A DNA stretch of 53,130 nt from Pleurotus djamor (lineage: Eukaryota; Basidiomycota; Agaricomycetes; Agaricales; Pleurotaceae): NCBI GenBank assembly GCA_029747585.1, contig JAPEVF010000301.1, forward strand, positions 1 through 53,130, in the 5' to 3' direction. Of this stretch, positions 13,158 through 24,910 are shown piece after piece; position 1 is the first letter of the stretch; every line of letters begins with the position of its first letter. The notes beneath the pieces are model-generated. The model saw only the letters and a program-made list of their open reading frames with translations. It was not told where the DNA came from and ran no database searches. The translations under genes and the position numbers were made by a program.

Positions 13158-14039
13158 GGTAAAGTCTGGGAGAGACTTGGGGACTTGACGGTCTTTCGTT
13201 TGTGCTTAAGTAGGTTCCAAAGTCCATAATCGTAAATCATGGGCGTTGAACAGCACCTCTAACCAGCCTCTAATCGAATGTGGTAAGAGTCTGTTCCAAA
13301 CTTTGGAAGACGTACTCTAGGTTGACATTGGCCATTGATTCAGCACTGATAGCGAGGTGTCAGACCCATTGATATTGGCTTGGTGTATGCTATTAGGCTG
13401 TTAGCGCGGGCGATAGCAGGTGGTAGCCTCACGAGGTGGGAGGGCGAACTCGAACTGGGCGTAAGGCTGCTTGAGGAATGACGTGACATCCTTACTTCGA
13501 CCCGAGTGTCGAGAAAGTGACTTTTCCCTCACTTGCCATTTTTACTTTCATACTCCGACATGTGACCATGCTTAGGACAACGTCTATTGTTGTAGTGTAA
13601 CTGTTCTGTCACCAGGAAAGTGAATGGAAAGTGAGCGGGAAGTGAAGTCTAAGTGACGCACTTGGCGGAGTTGGAAGATAAGTGTCAGCCAAGCGATGTT
13701 GAACAGGCGTACTTTTCGGAGAATAAAAGTGAGCCCAAGTGAGCCAAAAGCGAGCCCCCCAGTACGAAGGCAGCGCGTGTATTTCGTGTCGGCGGCATGA
13801 TACTTAAGAGACATGGCTCTAGTTTAATAAAATTAGAAAGCCCGGTAGCTTAGCCTATATGAGAGAGACGTTCCCTAGTAATCACCTTAGACAATGGCTG
13901 GGTAGGAGGCCTCCTGACTAAAAGCGGCAACAAATCCATTGACGATGTCTTACTCCTACGCTTTGTGATCTACGATATGTTCAGTGATTTGGCTAACTTC
14001 AGTGCAGCGAGCTGAAAGGGAGAGGAGTGAGGCATGGAA
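13158..14039. other. Intergenic region with repeated AAGTGA-type words
   Basis: This is the upstream region of the secreted-protein gene and the 3' side of transporter 2. Between about 13610 and 13755 short words of the form AAGTGAG/AAGTGAA recur several times. I see no gene. Confidence 0.45.
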
Positions 14040-16301
14040 CTAAGATGATGATGATTCATCAAAGATACCTTGCTCTCGCTGCAGAATGGTGGCTCGTCTT
14101 TGCTCTGCCGAAACACTGCCAAACACCACATCCATATCTTCTAAACTACGACCTCTTGTCTCGGGAATGAGCCTAACACAAATGAGAACATATCCCTCTG
14201 ATTCAATTCATCAAGGGACCCGAGCAGATACTCACACAGAAAATGCGAGCAAAGCCCCCATATTTATCGCTCCGAAGAAAAAGAAGATCTTGTAGCCCAG
14301 GGCGGACAGCATTGATGGAGTCGCTTTCGAAATGACAAAATCTTAGGTGATTCCTGGTTAGCACTCGAGAAAGACATTCGGCGAACACCATTAGATGCTT
14401 ACTCCAAAGCCACTGAGATGAACTAGCCACTGCTAGGCCATAATGTCTCGTCCGTGTGGGAAAGATCTCGGAAGAGTAAATCCAAGGAAGCCCGCCCCAT
14501 CCCACGGCATAGAAGATGACGAATAAATAGATCATCGCAGCCATAGCCTGTCCAGAAGCCGAGGGGGTGGCGGAGACGGCATCGCCAGGGGATGGTGGAG
14601 GATGTGTTTTTAGAATCGCACCAGTGATGAAGAAGACTATCCCCATGCCAATCGCAGAGACGATAAATGGGGGCTTGCGTCCGACAGAGTCAACGAGGAT
14701 GAAGACCAGGATGAGAGTCCCCACGACCTTGAGAACACCATATATACCAGAGGCTAGAAGCGAGCTGCTGTTGCCCGTGTATCCAATCTAGCACAGCGCG
14801 GGAACGTTGGTCAGCCTTTGGGAACGCGACAAGTTACCCACCGACTCAAAGATTCTCGGGGCGTAATAACTAAAACTCGGGTATGAAAAGAAAAAAAACC
14901 TTCAAATAACGGAGTAACTCACTTGATCGAAGTCTGTCCAGAGAACTGTTGCAGCAGAAACGAAGCAAACGCGAGGAAAAAACGAATGAAGTTTCCCTTT
15001 CCTAGAAATGCCTCACGAAGACCAAGATCCTTCCTGACGGCGCGCTCTTCTTCGATTGTCGCCTCGATTTCGGCCATTTCGTGTATGACGTCATACGAGT
15101 TGATAGGTCGTTTTCGTAGATAGGCCAAGTTGCTAATTGCTTCCTGGGTGCGCCCGACAGACGTCAGCCAACGGGGAGACTCCTGAAGTCCGTTAGTTCA
15201 GTGTAGTGGGTGGAAAAGGCGTGAAATGTGGAAGGCACCTTAAGCGAGAGGAGCCCGATGCACATCAGGCCAGCTGGGATTAGTTGTATCCCGAAGGGGA
15301 TCTTCCAGACCTGTGTTCCGCCATGGATATGGAGACTTATACCATCTGAAAACAGACATTGACCAGGTCGTCCAAGGCACGCAGATTGAAAGACTCACAG
15401 TTGACGAAATACGAAAACATAACCCCGACGACGACCTGGACCGCCGTAATTCAGTCTCAAGAGGTAGTTTGCAGCACGCGATGGAAAGACGCACCATGAT
15501 CTGGAAAATACCAGTAATCCTCCCCCGTGCTTCTTTGGGTGCACATTCTGAGATGTATGTCGGTCCGACAGCTGATATACCACCAATTCCGACACCAGAG
15601 ATCACCCTTCCTGCGTAAATTTCGGCTAGTCCTGAGGGACCGCTGGCAACGGTAGTGAGAATCTAAGGAGAGTGAACGAAAGTCAGGGAAAGCGATGGGA
15701 TGAAACATACAGCGCCAACGATAAAGATGAGCGTGAAGATGAACAATGTTTTGAGGCGGCCAATCTTAGCTATAAGGAGCAGATCGTAAGAGCACACTTG
15801 GCGACGTGAGAAAGAACTGCACCAGAGACAGGTGCGCTCCCAAGCGCACCAAAAAAGGCACCAGCCTGGAGGACGGAGACGACATTAGATGTCACAGAAT
15901 CAATGCGCTTCTGAAGGTGCCGGTGAGCCATTTTTGGAGGGGGGAGCATCAAGTATCTTACTTGATCCGCGATTCCGTTGTGGGTAAGCTCGAAATACTC
16001 TCGAAAGTAATCATTGGCGACGACGCCTGGGGTAAAGTAGGTTAGTCAAAGTTGGCGAAAGCAAGACAAAAATCTCTAGATGAATACCTCCGGCAACACC
16101 ACTATCAAAGGAAATGGATTTGACATGATGTTCAGACTCAAGGGTAGGCACTCACGTATCGTATCCGAATAGAATCATCCCCCAGAATGCAACAAGGGCG
16201 TGAACTAGATCAAGAGACCGTCATCGACGACGCGGTAGATTCGAAGGTGTCGCCAGCTTACGATATGCACGGCTATTCCTAAACCTGGGATGGTCGTTCA
16301 T
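14040..16301 (-). CDS. MFS sugar transporter, copy 2 (inverted paralogue)
   Basis: The start at 16301 gives MNDHPRFRNSRAY. Exons: 16301-16262, 16204-16156, 16101-16088 (14-nt micro-exon), 16026-15962, 15910-15823, 15769-15711, 15662-15495, 15435-15399, 15345-15239, 15182-14923, 14869-14842, 14787-14403, 14341-14236 and 14172-14040. Exons 2-11 and 13 have the same length as in copy 1; exon 12 is one codon shorter. The motifs match copy 1 (FGYDTGVAGG, RVISG, ESPRWLTSVGR, IFPTRTRHYG, PETRGRSLEDMD), with differences such as APRIFES for APQIFES and LLQQFSGQ for LGQQLTGQ. The N-terminus and the C-terminal tail are shorter than in copy 1. The tail reads through to a stop at 14040; a splice to a stop at 13956 is possible. 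The pair arose by duplication with inversion. Confidence 0.9.
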
Positions 16302-17773
16302 CAGTAGATGGAATGGGAGAGGTGCCCTAAAAGGTGGCGGGCAGGTGTATCATTCATCTTTTAAATAACATGACTTGAGCGCGAGAATGAGAAGCATTCG
16401 GTGAGGAGTAGAAGGCACCAACCTCAGTGGCCAATCATCTGGTTCATCAAACCATGTCGAAAGCAGGCTCATGATTCATGTGACGCGGTTGGACTCTCAC
16501 TGATGGTCCATCTACGACTTGCAGCGCTTTTGACCTTGGAGAGTTCAAATCACCGAGAACATTCCCATTTCAAGCTAATTTTGATGATGAAGGTCTCATG
16601 GGGTAAGTACAAGCGTAGGTGCCTCGAAGCAGCCCAAGTTTGAAGCCGGGATGGCAGAAGAAGGAGTTTTCGTGAATGCATAATATAAGTATGGTTTTGG
16701 CGAGTTGAAGCTAGTTTCAAGCCGGGAGCAGCAATGTGATGGAGGAAAGACGACTGCCAGCGATTCGGGAATGAAAGAAAATGACGTCACGCGTCGGGAC
16801 ACGTGTCCATCAGGGGAGCTCGGGCGCTTACTATCTTGGACTTGCCTTGGACACGTCGCAGTGCTGGATCCCAAGCCGAAGTCCCATAAAACTAGGTCGT
16901 AGCCAGTCGATATCAGGTTCTCTGGATCCGCTGAGCGCGAGGGAAACTCACTATTGGTGCCTTCATGCAGACCCAAACCGAGAGCAGATCGACCCATCCG
17001 TTCGCTTCGTCCTTATTTCCCGTTTGCATCGTGCTTATAGACCATCTGGCTGCTTTAGGATGGGGTGGACCTTGTTGAAGGTACACTTCCTCAATGTCTC
17101 GTAAAGAAGGGTTCACCGTTGAGGCGTGTGGGTAATATTTTCATGTGATGCCTGTCGATGCATGTCAACGCGGGCTTTTATTTGGTCCGTTCGGGTGCTT
17201 ACTTTGTTTTAGGACCGCTATCGCGAATGGCAACGGTCAAAGACAGCTGTAGCCCATTGAAAGACACAAAAGTGTCCCCCAGCTATGACTTCAACGCGNA
17301 AAAATCTATCGCTATCGCGGAGCAGTTTATAAGATGTCTTCGAGATCAACGGTAGTGAGTTGTTCTACCGCTTACATCCAAGATATGTCTTCTCAACCAA
17401 CTCACCTGAAGCTGCAATACGCTGCCGATACTCCGCACCGACTCCGCACCTAGCCTCGAGTAAAACGTCAGGAACATGTCACAGTGGATAAACCCGGTCC
17501 ACCTCATTATTCGTGAGCTACGCTTGTAGCTATCGGAGGTCCAGAGCAAATTCCGGGGGTTAGGCAAGCGTACAAGGCGATGCAACCAAGGGTCGACGAA
17601 CTGCAACACTTTTCTACGAGGAACTTCCATCTATCGAGGTATGGGTGATTTGCCCAAGATCAGCGATTACAATCATGTTCGTGCCACCATCTTCGTTCCT
17701 TAGATCCTGGGGTCAACTATCCTACATCGTATAAAGTAAGTAATTGGATACCACTCACTCACAACTCGCACTC
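16302..17773. other. Long divergent intergenic region
   Basis: This 1.47-kb region lies between the starts of transporter 2 (-) and the RHS-repeat gene (+). The ORFs found here (for example 17346-17630 on the minus strand) show no motif and no good splice context. Two adjacent regulatory palindromes are listed separately. An N at 17299 adjoins an A run. Confidence 0.5.
16782..16808. promoter_or_regulatory. Adjacent CRE and E-box palindromes
   Basis: TGACGTCA at 16782-16789 is a perfect CRE, the site of ATF/CREB bZIP factors. Seven bases later GGACACGTGTCC at 16797-16808 is a perfect 12-bp palindrome around CACGTG, the site of bHLH factors. They lie about 480 bp upstream of transporter 2 and 970 bp upstream of the RHS-repeat gene. 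The motifs are seen directly; their use is inferred. Confidence 0.45.
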
Positions 17774-20700
17774 ATGGCTGACATCGTTGGTACTCTCTCT
17801 GCGCAGCATTCTGTGGATCCCAATGGATCTCTCACTATCGATGTCACCCTCACGCTTCCCCCAGCAAAGATGGCGCCCAGCTTGACCATTTCCTACCATT
17901 CGGCCGCGAATAACGCGTCCGCCATTGGTATGGGATGGACGATCAAGGGAGTCTCCTACATCGAACGAGTTGCCGCTACCGTGGCTCAGGACAACATACG
18001 AGGTCTGTCGTCGTGTCCTATGCACGGTATGCGCGTTCATATATATATACCGGATAGGTTCGGTCAACTACAACAGCAACGATCGTTTTGCCCTCGATGG
18101 CCAACGTCTCATGTCCATCGGGAACAATGAATATCGATACGAGCTCGAAACATGGTCCAAGATCGTTGCACACGGTGACTCCGTGAACCCAGACTACTGG
18201 GTGGAGTATCTCCCTGACGGAACTCAGAGAACGTTTGGCAACACAACGGTGAGTCATGGTCATCCTTTTGATACGCCTTTCTCAGCCCTGCTCTTCCAGG
18301 ACTCCAAAATCAAGGCTGCTGGTGGTAGTGGCACTCGTGCCTGGGGCGTAACCGAGAACATTGACCCCTTCAAGAATTATGTCTCTTACATGTACCTCAA
18401 TGACACCAACTCCGGCGCGTTTTACCCGTCCCAAGTTCGGTACGGAGGCAACAAATCGCTGAACGTGTCACACCCGCACCAAGTCGATTTCACCTACGTC
18501 GAACGACCGGACGTCCTCACTCGTTACGTGGGAGGCTACAAAGTTTGCACCGATAAGCGGCTCTCTACTATTGTTACCCATGTTCAAGGAAAGCTAGCGC
18601 ACACGCACACGCTGAATTACGACGACGCCCCACTCAGCAATGCCAGTCGTTTGACCTCCATTACGCTGAGCGACGCGTCTGGCGCGAAAGTTCGCCCTCT
18701 CACCTTTGACTGGAACAACGGGGACACCTCCGTCTTCGACGCCCCTCGTACTCCCAAACAAATCAAGTCCGACACATCCGCTTCCGTCATGGCGTTGGAT
18801 GTCAATGCTACTGGCAAATCAGATCTCGTCTTGGCCACTAAACGCTTTGTTTCCAACGCGTATCAGCTTCATCTTGAAGTCTATCCTTCTGATGACAATG
18901 GCGACGTCTCTACGACTGCATCGACTACTTTTCAAGGCCTTCCGTATCCGACGCAGCTGTTGCCTTTGGACTTCAACGGTGATGGACGCACAGACTTTGT
19001 ACGTATCGTCATCGTGTCTCATGCCCATAACCTCTTCTAACCCTTCCTTTCAAGCTTCATATTAACACAACCACCTCCGCCCATATCTTGACGCTTATTA
19101 TGTCTACACCCAATGGCTATGTTGCCAAGGACTCGGTCACTTTCACGCCTAGTTATATCGGAGGTTCCTTCTATGTTGGTGACTTCGAGGTGCGTCTCTC
19201 GCTCTTCATCTGCATGCCATCTTACAGACCGTTCTGTAGGGGAATGGGCAAGTCGGATTGTGCTACATCTATCAAGTCCTGAAGAGTGGCACCCCAGAAA
19301 TCAACTATATTCAATTCACCTCCGACGGGACCAAGTTCAATCAACTTCCCGCGTGCGAAGGACCTTATGGTGTTGGGGTCAAAGACATACAAGTCGTTAC
19401 CGGAGATATGAATGGTGATGGGTATGTTGTCCATCTTTCCTCGCATAACACGTGCTCAAATCATTTTTCAAACAGCGCTGAGGATATCTTCATCCTATAT
19501 TCTGCGTTCAAGAACAACACCAAATGTGTCCACATCGAGCTTCTCCAGTCGGACTCAAATGGCCGATTAACTTATCGTACCGATAAGCCACTCCTCACCG
19601 TGGCGGAAAGCATCGTTTGGACCTCAAACATCAACTTTTTCCCCTACGCCGCTGACGAAGATGCAAAGACAAGCATCCTCGTCGTCTCAAAGGCCACCGG
19701 CGGAACTCTCCAGCTCCAGATGATTCGAAGCTCTGGTCCCACCCTCCTGCCTCCCGCGCCCGCCATCACTACCACCGTTGCCTACAACGGCAATGTCAGC
19801 CTTGCCAAAACCTCCTCAACGACGTCTGTTGATCTCGTCAACACGTTCCAAAATAAGGCAGCCAACCCTCCTCACACCGAACTCACCGTCTTGCGGTTCT
19901 GGAACGACACCTTCTCCATCTTGAACACCGTTCGGCAGCCGAGTTTGTCCTCCTCCTTTGTCACCTGGGCCGATCTTCGAGGCTTGGGCCGCGTCGACTG
20001 TTTGCTCAACACCCTCGACTATCAAGGGAACTTATCGGTCAACAACATGCCTTGCGCCAGCGTCGCGCCGCCAGACTATATTAAGTCATACCAAAACGGT
20101 CTTGGCGCTAGACTTGACGTCGACTACGCACCCCTCAGCGACCGGACCACTTATACTGTTGACGGGGTAGATGGCTCGGAATCGCCTCTTACCGCAGTCA
20201 ATGCCCTTGCGCGTAACGTGTCCTTCATGGTCGACCTTTCCTCGTCCACCGTCTCTCAGTCGTCCACCCATGCGCGCTCTCAAATCGTGTACTTCCCTTC
20301 GTATGTCGTCAAGAAGCTCAAGTATACCCCTTACGCAGCCCGCACGGATGTCATTGATGAGAGCGACTACACATACCAAAATGCGAGGTACGGGTATGAC
20401 GGTCGTGGTTGGCGAGGGTTTGAGAAGGTGACCAAGTCGGCTATCGTCATTGGATCGTCGACCGCCACCGAGTATCACCAAGAGTTCCCTCTCATCGGTC
20501 AATCCAGTCTTGTCACTGTCTCTGACCTTCACAACGGGCAAACGCTGCAGACGACGGAGAACATCTGGGAATCGATTAAAGGCAATCAAGGCGTTAATCA
20601 GTACGTTTGTTTGTCTCAGGTCAAGGAGCGCAACTTCGAATCTGGTGCTTTCGCCCACGAAGCAGACCTCGTCTACGACCACGATGACTACGGAAACATT

Positions 20701-22720
20701 ACGAGCATTACAACAACAACCCCTCAGACCGGTACCCCTCCTCTCAGCATTATCGCTACGTTCGCCAATGATCCGAACACATGGGTGCTTGGTCAGAAGT
20801 TGTCGGAGGTTGTCAAACAGGATTCTTCAGTCTTGAAGCAAACAAACTGGACCTACGTTCCGGGGACTCTTACGGCTCTCCAAGAGAGCAAGATGGTGTC
20901 CTCCAACACCTGGTCTACCATATCGTATGAGTTTGATGCCGCTGGAAACCAATCCACCATCACTGGACCCGGTAATGCGCTCCAGAAATATACGTACGAC
21001 ACGACCTATACCAATGTTACCTCGTCAACTGTTTATACCGCCAAAGATGCCGACCCGCTCACTGAGACAGCTGAATACGATTTGGTCACTGGGAAGCCTA
21101 CCATGGTGACATCACCCAACGGCGATACCAAGACCATCGAATATGACGTTTTGGGCCGAATGGTTCAGACTTCTGTTGACGGCCAAGTCGTTCAGAAACA
21201 GACGTACGAAGCGAATGGTGCCGATTTTTGTCGGGTTCAGTCCACGCAGACCAGTGACAGTGGTGCGGCCGTCTGGTTCAAGTCCATTCGCCACATTGAT
21301 GGCCAGCAGCGAGTGTGGCGGACCGAGGCGCCAACGCCTGACAATCCCGACATTATGATCTACTCGGATATTGAGTACGATGGAGCTGGTCGTATCAGCA
21401 AGAAAGCTCGTGAATACCTTCAAGGGACTTCGCCTTCCTTTGCAGTCTTAACCTACGATCCGCTGTCTAGGTTGACTTCACACACACTTCCGCCCGCTTC
21501 GTCGGACGTCTCTTCGGTGACCACTACCTACGTCTACTCCTTCAGCAATGGCGCTACACATGCAGAAACGACCTCCACAGACGGACATACCACTGTCGTA
21601 ACCTCCCGTGACGTCCAACATCTTCCCAACTCTCAGCCTACCGCCACCAAGTTAACGAAGCCTTTCGTCATCAATTCCGTCAATGAACTCGGACAATCTG
21701 TGACCACGCAGTACAACGGGCTCGGCCAACCCCTTCAAATCACCGATCCATCTGGCACCTGCCTCAAGTTGTCGTGGGATGGCATCGGACGTACGACCAA
21801 GCGCACAGTCACCAATGCAGATGGCGCCTCAGCTACTGATATACATCGCGCGCTTGCCGTTTATGACGACGCCAAGGGCACCGTCACTATCACCAATGAG
21901 CTTACCGGAACCACATCAGTCACGGAGCTGGATTGGGTCGGACGCCCCGTCAAGAAGACCAATCCTGATGAGACGCTCACTATGACGTATGACGTGGGTG
22001 GGGACTTCACTCAGCAGCAGCTTGTATCTGTTACCTCTTCAAACGGAACTCAACACACCTACGACTATGATCGGCGCGGGAATATCACATCTGCGAAAGT
22101 GTCGGTTGACTCCGTCGACTACATCTCTTCTTATAAATGGTCACTCAGTGGCGAACTCCTCCATGTCACCAATCCAGATGGCTCGTCGTTCAACCGAGAG
22201 CTCTATGGAGATGGATCAACGGTCAAACGTGTCGAACTCCTCGATGCACAGAACACCATTCGTGCCTGGACCAACTTTCAAGATTATAGTGACCCTTTCA
22301 GTCGCCCTCTGGTGTGCGAGCTTGGAAACGGCATCACGTCTTCTTCCAAGATCGCGAGCAACGGTTCCTTATCTGATCTGTCCCTTTCTAAAGGAGGGAA
22401 CGTTATACACCACCAGTCCTGGAAGTTCGACGCTTTCAGCCGCATCCAAGAGTACGGTGCTACCACGGGTGCATCAGCCGGAGTTGGTTCCGCCAGCGTT
22501 GCCACAAATGCCTTTTCTTATGACTCGGCGGGTATGCTCACTTTTTTCTGTCTCCCTCATGCATCCATTGATCTTTCATTTGTTAGGCCAGCTCACCCAT
22601 TGCACACCTGATGGTACTCAAAGCGGTCAGGCGGCAGAGCAATATCTCTACGACCATTCGGGCAATCTGCAGTCTAGGAACGGCAAGGACTTTATCAATA
22701 ACGGAAAGCATCACAAGTAG
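17774..22720 (+). CDS. SpvB / FG-GAP / RHS (YD-repeat) protein, TcB-TcC-like, C-terminally short
   Basis: The N-terminus (HSVDPNGSLTIDVTLTLPP, then PSLTISYHSAANN and GMGWTIKG) matches the SpvB/TcB domain of bacterial insecticidal toxin complexes. Calcium-loop FG-GAP units follow (DVNATGKSDL, DFNGDGRTDF, DMNGDG). Next is a TcB middle region with NGLGARLDVDYAPL, then at least eight YD repeats (YGYDGRGW, YDYDRRGNIT, YDHSGNLQ). In bacteria TcB and TcC form a cocoon that holds a variable C-terminal effector. Here the protein ends soon after the last repeat, with no RHS core PxxxxDPxG motif and no effector domain. I infer six or so fungal introns (18003-18057, in-frame 18249-18299, 18999-19054, 19190-19239, 19422-19475, 22532-22586), about 1541 aa, no signal peptide. 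Introns argue against bacterial contamination; an old transfer from bacteria is likely. Toxicity is not shown. Confidence 0.85.
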
Positions 22721-22855
22721 TGTTTTCCCACAGTCAGAATTTACTTTTCCACGATCAGAAAAATGGTTCAATGACTTTAATAGACTTCAATAGAAATGTA
22801 AAAAACGCGACCACAAATTATACTGACTGATTACTGAAGTAGACTACAAATTCTA

Positions 22856-24786
22856 ATGATACTAAACTTCAATCCAGCTGCCTCGTATCCGCCGCACATG
22901 CTGCCAGACACTCTCGGTGCTCTACCCCATCTCGCCACCACGCCCATCGACGAGCACGGTTCTCAGTCGGGCTCAGACGATGGAACGACATACAGTGCTT
23001 ATACAACCGTGCAGGGTACCGACTTGGATGTGGACGGTGAGTAGTGTATCCATATTTCGCCAAGACAGTTTCATGATCGTGTCTTTCATCCCAGACGACG
23101 CGCATTCTTTGACTTCCCAGAGTCTCAATGCGGACGGGACTCCAAAGCGACCAATGAACGCATTCATGATCTTTGCTCGCAAGCGGAGACCGCAAGTATC
23201 AGCGGAAAACCAGTCCATGCGCACGGGCGAAATCAGCAAAATCCTGAGTAAGGAGTGGAACTCCATGCCCTCAGTCAGTACATGTTCCTCTCTCCATCTT
23301 TCCGGTGCCATATCTCTAAGTATCAGGACGTTCATTTCGTTTGCATAGGCCGAAAAGCAATTCTACCTCGATCAAGCCAAAATATTGAAGGACAACTTCA
23401 ACAACAAGTACCCCGACTACGTTTACAGACGCCGACCGAATAATACTCGAAAGAAGCGAAGATGTGACACCACTAGCCACTCAGCAGATAATGCGGCATC
23501 AGACCAAGGGGATGAGGTCTCGCCTCTCGGAGATTGTGAACCGTCGCCTGTCGAGGGCGAGCCTTTCTACGGATCCAATGCCTCTCAACCACGCGCTCCC
23601 ATGGATCCCACTGCGCCTTTCGCTCCAAACGGGACCTACGAATCCCAATATGTGTTNCCCCCCACACGATGATTCATTCTCCATGCCCGACCATCGTTCT
23701 CAATTTCCTCTTAATCACTCAAGACATGTCTCTCAAGATCCTCTGGCTCCAAGGTCCCCACTGAACGCATCGCATCTTTCCCAGTACTCGTTCCTGTCCG
23801 GTCAAAGCGACCCCCGATCCAACCCGTATGCTTCTACCCATCAAGGCCATCCGAATGCCGCATGGGACTCTGGTCCGAGTGGTCGACCCCCGCCTCTTCC
23901 TTCGTCTAACCAGTGGACAGGGACCAACTCCTTAGAGCGCCCCCTGTCGTCACTTGATCATCGATCCACCAAATTCCATTCGCAACACCAACACACTTCC
24001 TACTCCCCGACGAACGCGCAAAGCCCGAACTGGCCTGGTTCATCGCCAAGCGTCAGTCACGTCGGTCTGTCGCATCAACAAAACAGCCACCAAAACGCCA
24101 ACAATCACTTATTTCCGACGCTGAGTATGCCGTTCTTTCCGGACGGGCAAGCGCGTAATAGGGATCATCGGCATCATAGCGACAGTAATGCGACGACTAC
24201 GAGTGGTGGTAGCAATAACAGCAATGGCGGTAGCAGCAGCAGGTATGCGAGCAACGCCTCTTCCGGATCTCCACACTCGAGTTCGCCGTCGTTGTTTGAT
24301 CCCACCACGTCAGCGTCTGGAAGTAACGGTAACCCTTTGTTGGGTAGTACTGCGGCTTCGGCGGCAATGTCTGGCAGTAGCAGCAATGGTCGGCCTGACT
24401 CACGATACAGCAACCGCAGTTTCTCTGGATCAGCTGTCTCACCGTCATCAACCTCTGCCTCAACCGGACCAGGACCTGGAGGATCAGGATTATCAAATTC
24501 GTCATGTCTTGGATCTTTGTATGCTTCGCTCACGCAAAGTCAACATCATCAAGATGGTGGTGGTGGTGGTAACCGCTATAATGGCAGTATCAACGGACAT
24601 CAGCGAGGAAATCCGAATTTGACGAGAGGTCAATCCCATCCACATTTGTCGTCGCCCTCCCCTGGTCCTGGCACCAATTTCTTGCATCTTCATCAGTCGA
24701 CTCATCAGCATGTCGTGTCACCGACGTCAGCGACGTCACCTTCGCATTCTGATTTCTGGGCAAGGGAACATCAACCGTTCCGTTGA
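22856..24786 (+). CDS. HMG-box (MATA_HMG/Sox-like) transcription factor
   Basis: Three exons: 22856-23036, 23095-23273 and 23349-24786. The HMG box spans about residues 78-150 and starts PKRPMNAFMIFARKRRPQ, continues EISKILSKEWNSMPS, then across the second intron AEKQFYLDQAKILKDNF and ends PDYVYRRRPNNTRKKRR, which also serves as a nuclear localisation signal. HMG boxes bend DNA at AACAAT-like sites; fungal members control mating and development. The remaining 450 residues are low-complexity and rich in Ser, Asn, Gly, His and Pro, like a disordered regulatory tail. The N at 23657 adjoins six C. The frame continues only if it is removed, so I treat the gene as intact. The start is the first ATG in frame; 22898 is another option. 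It begins 136 bp after the RHS-repeat gene on the same strand. Confidence 0.88.
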
Positions 24787-24910
24787 CTCTTGATATCTTG
24801 TGGATGTGGCGTCGTCATCGCATGGCACCAAAAACTTCTCTTGCACTCTTCTTGCCAACCGGTGACTTTTCTTTTAGTCGCTCTTCTTTTTTCTTGTTCA
24901 GCTTTCTCTN

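Noticed and set aside
20086..20682. 198-codon minus-strand ORF inside the RHS-like gene
   Set aside because: It is a shadow of the strongly supported plus-strand reading frame, caused by its codon composition.
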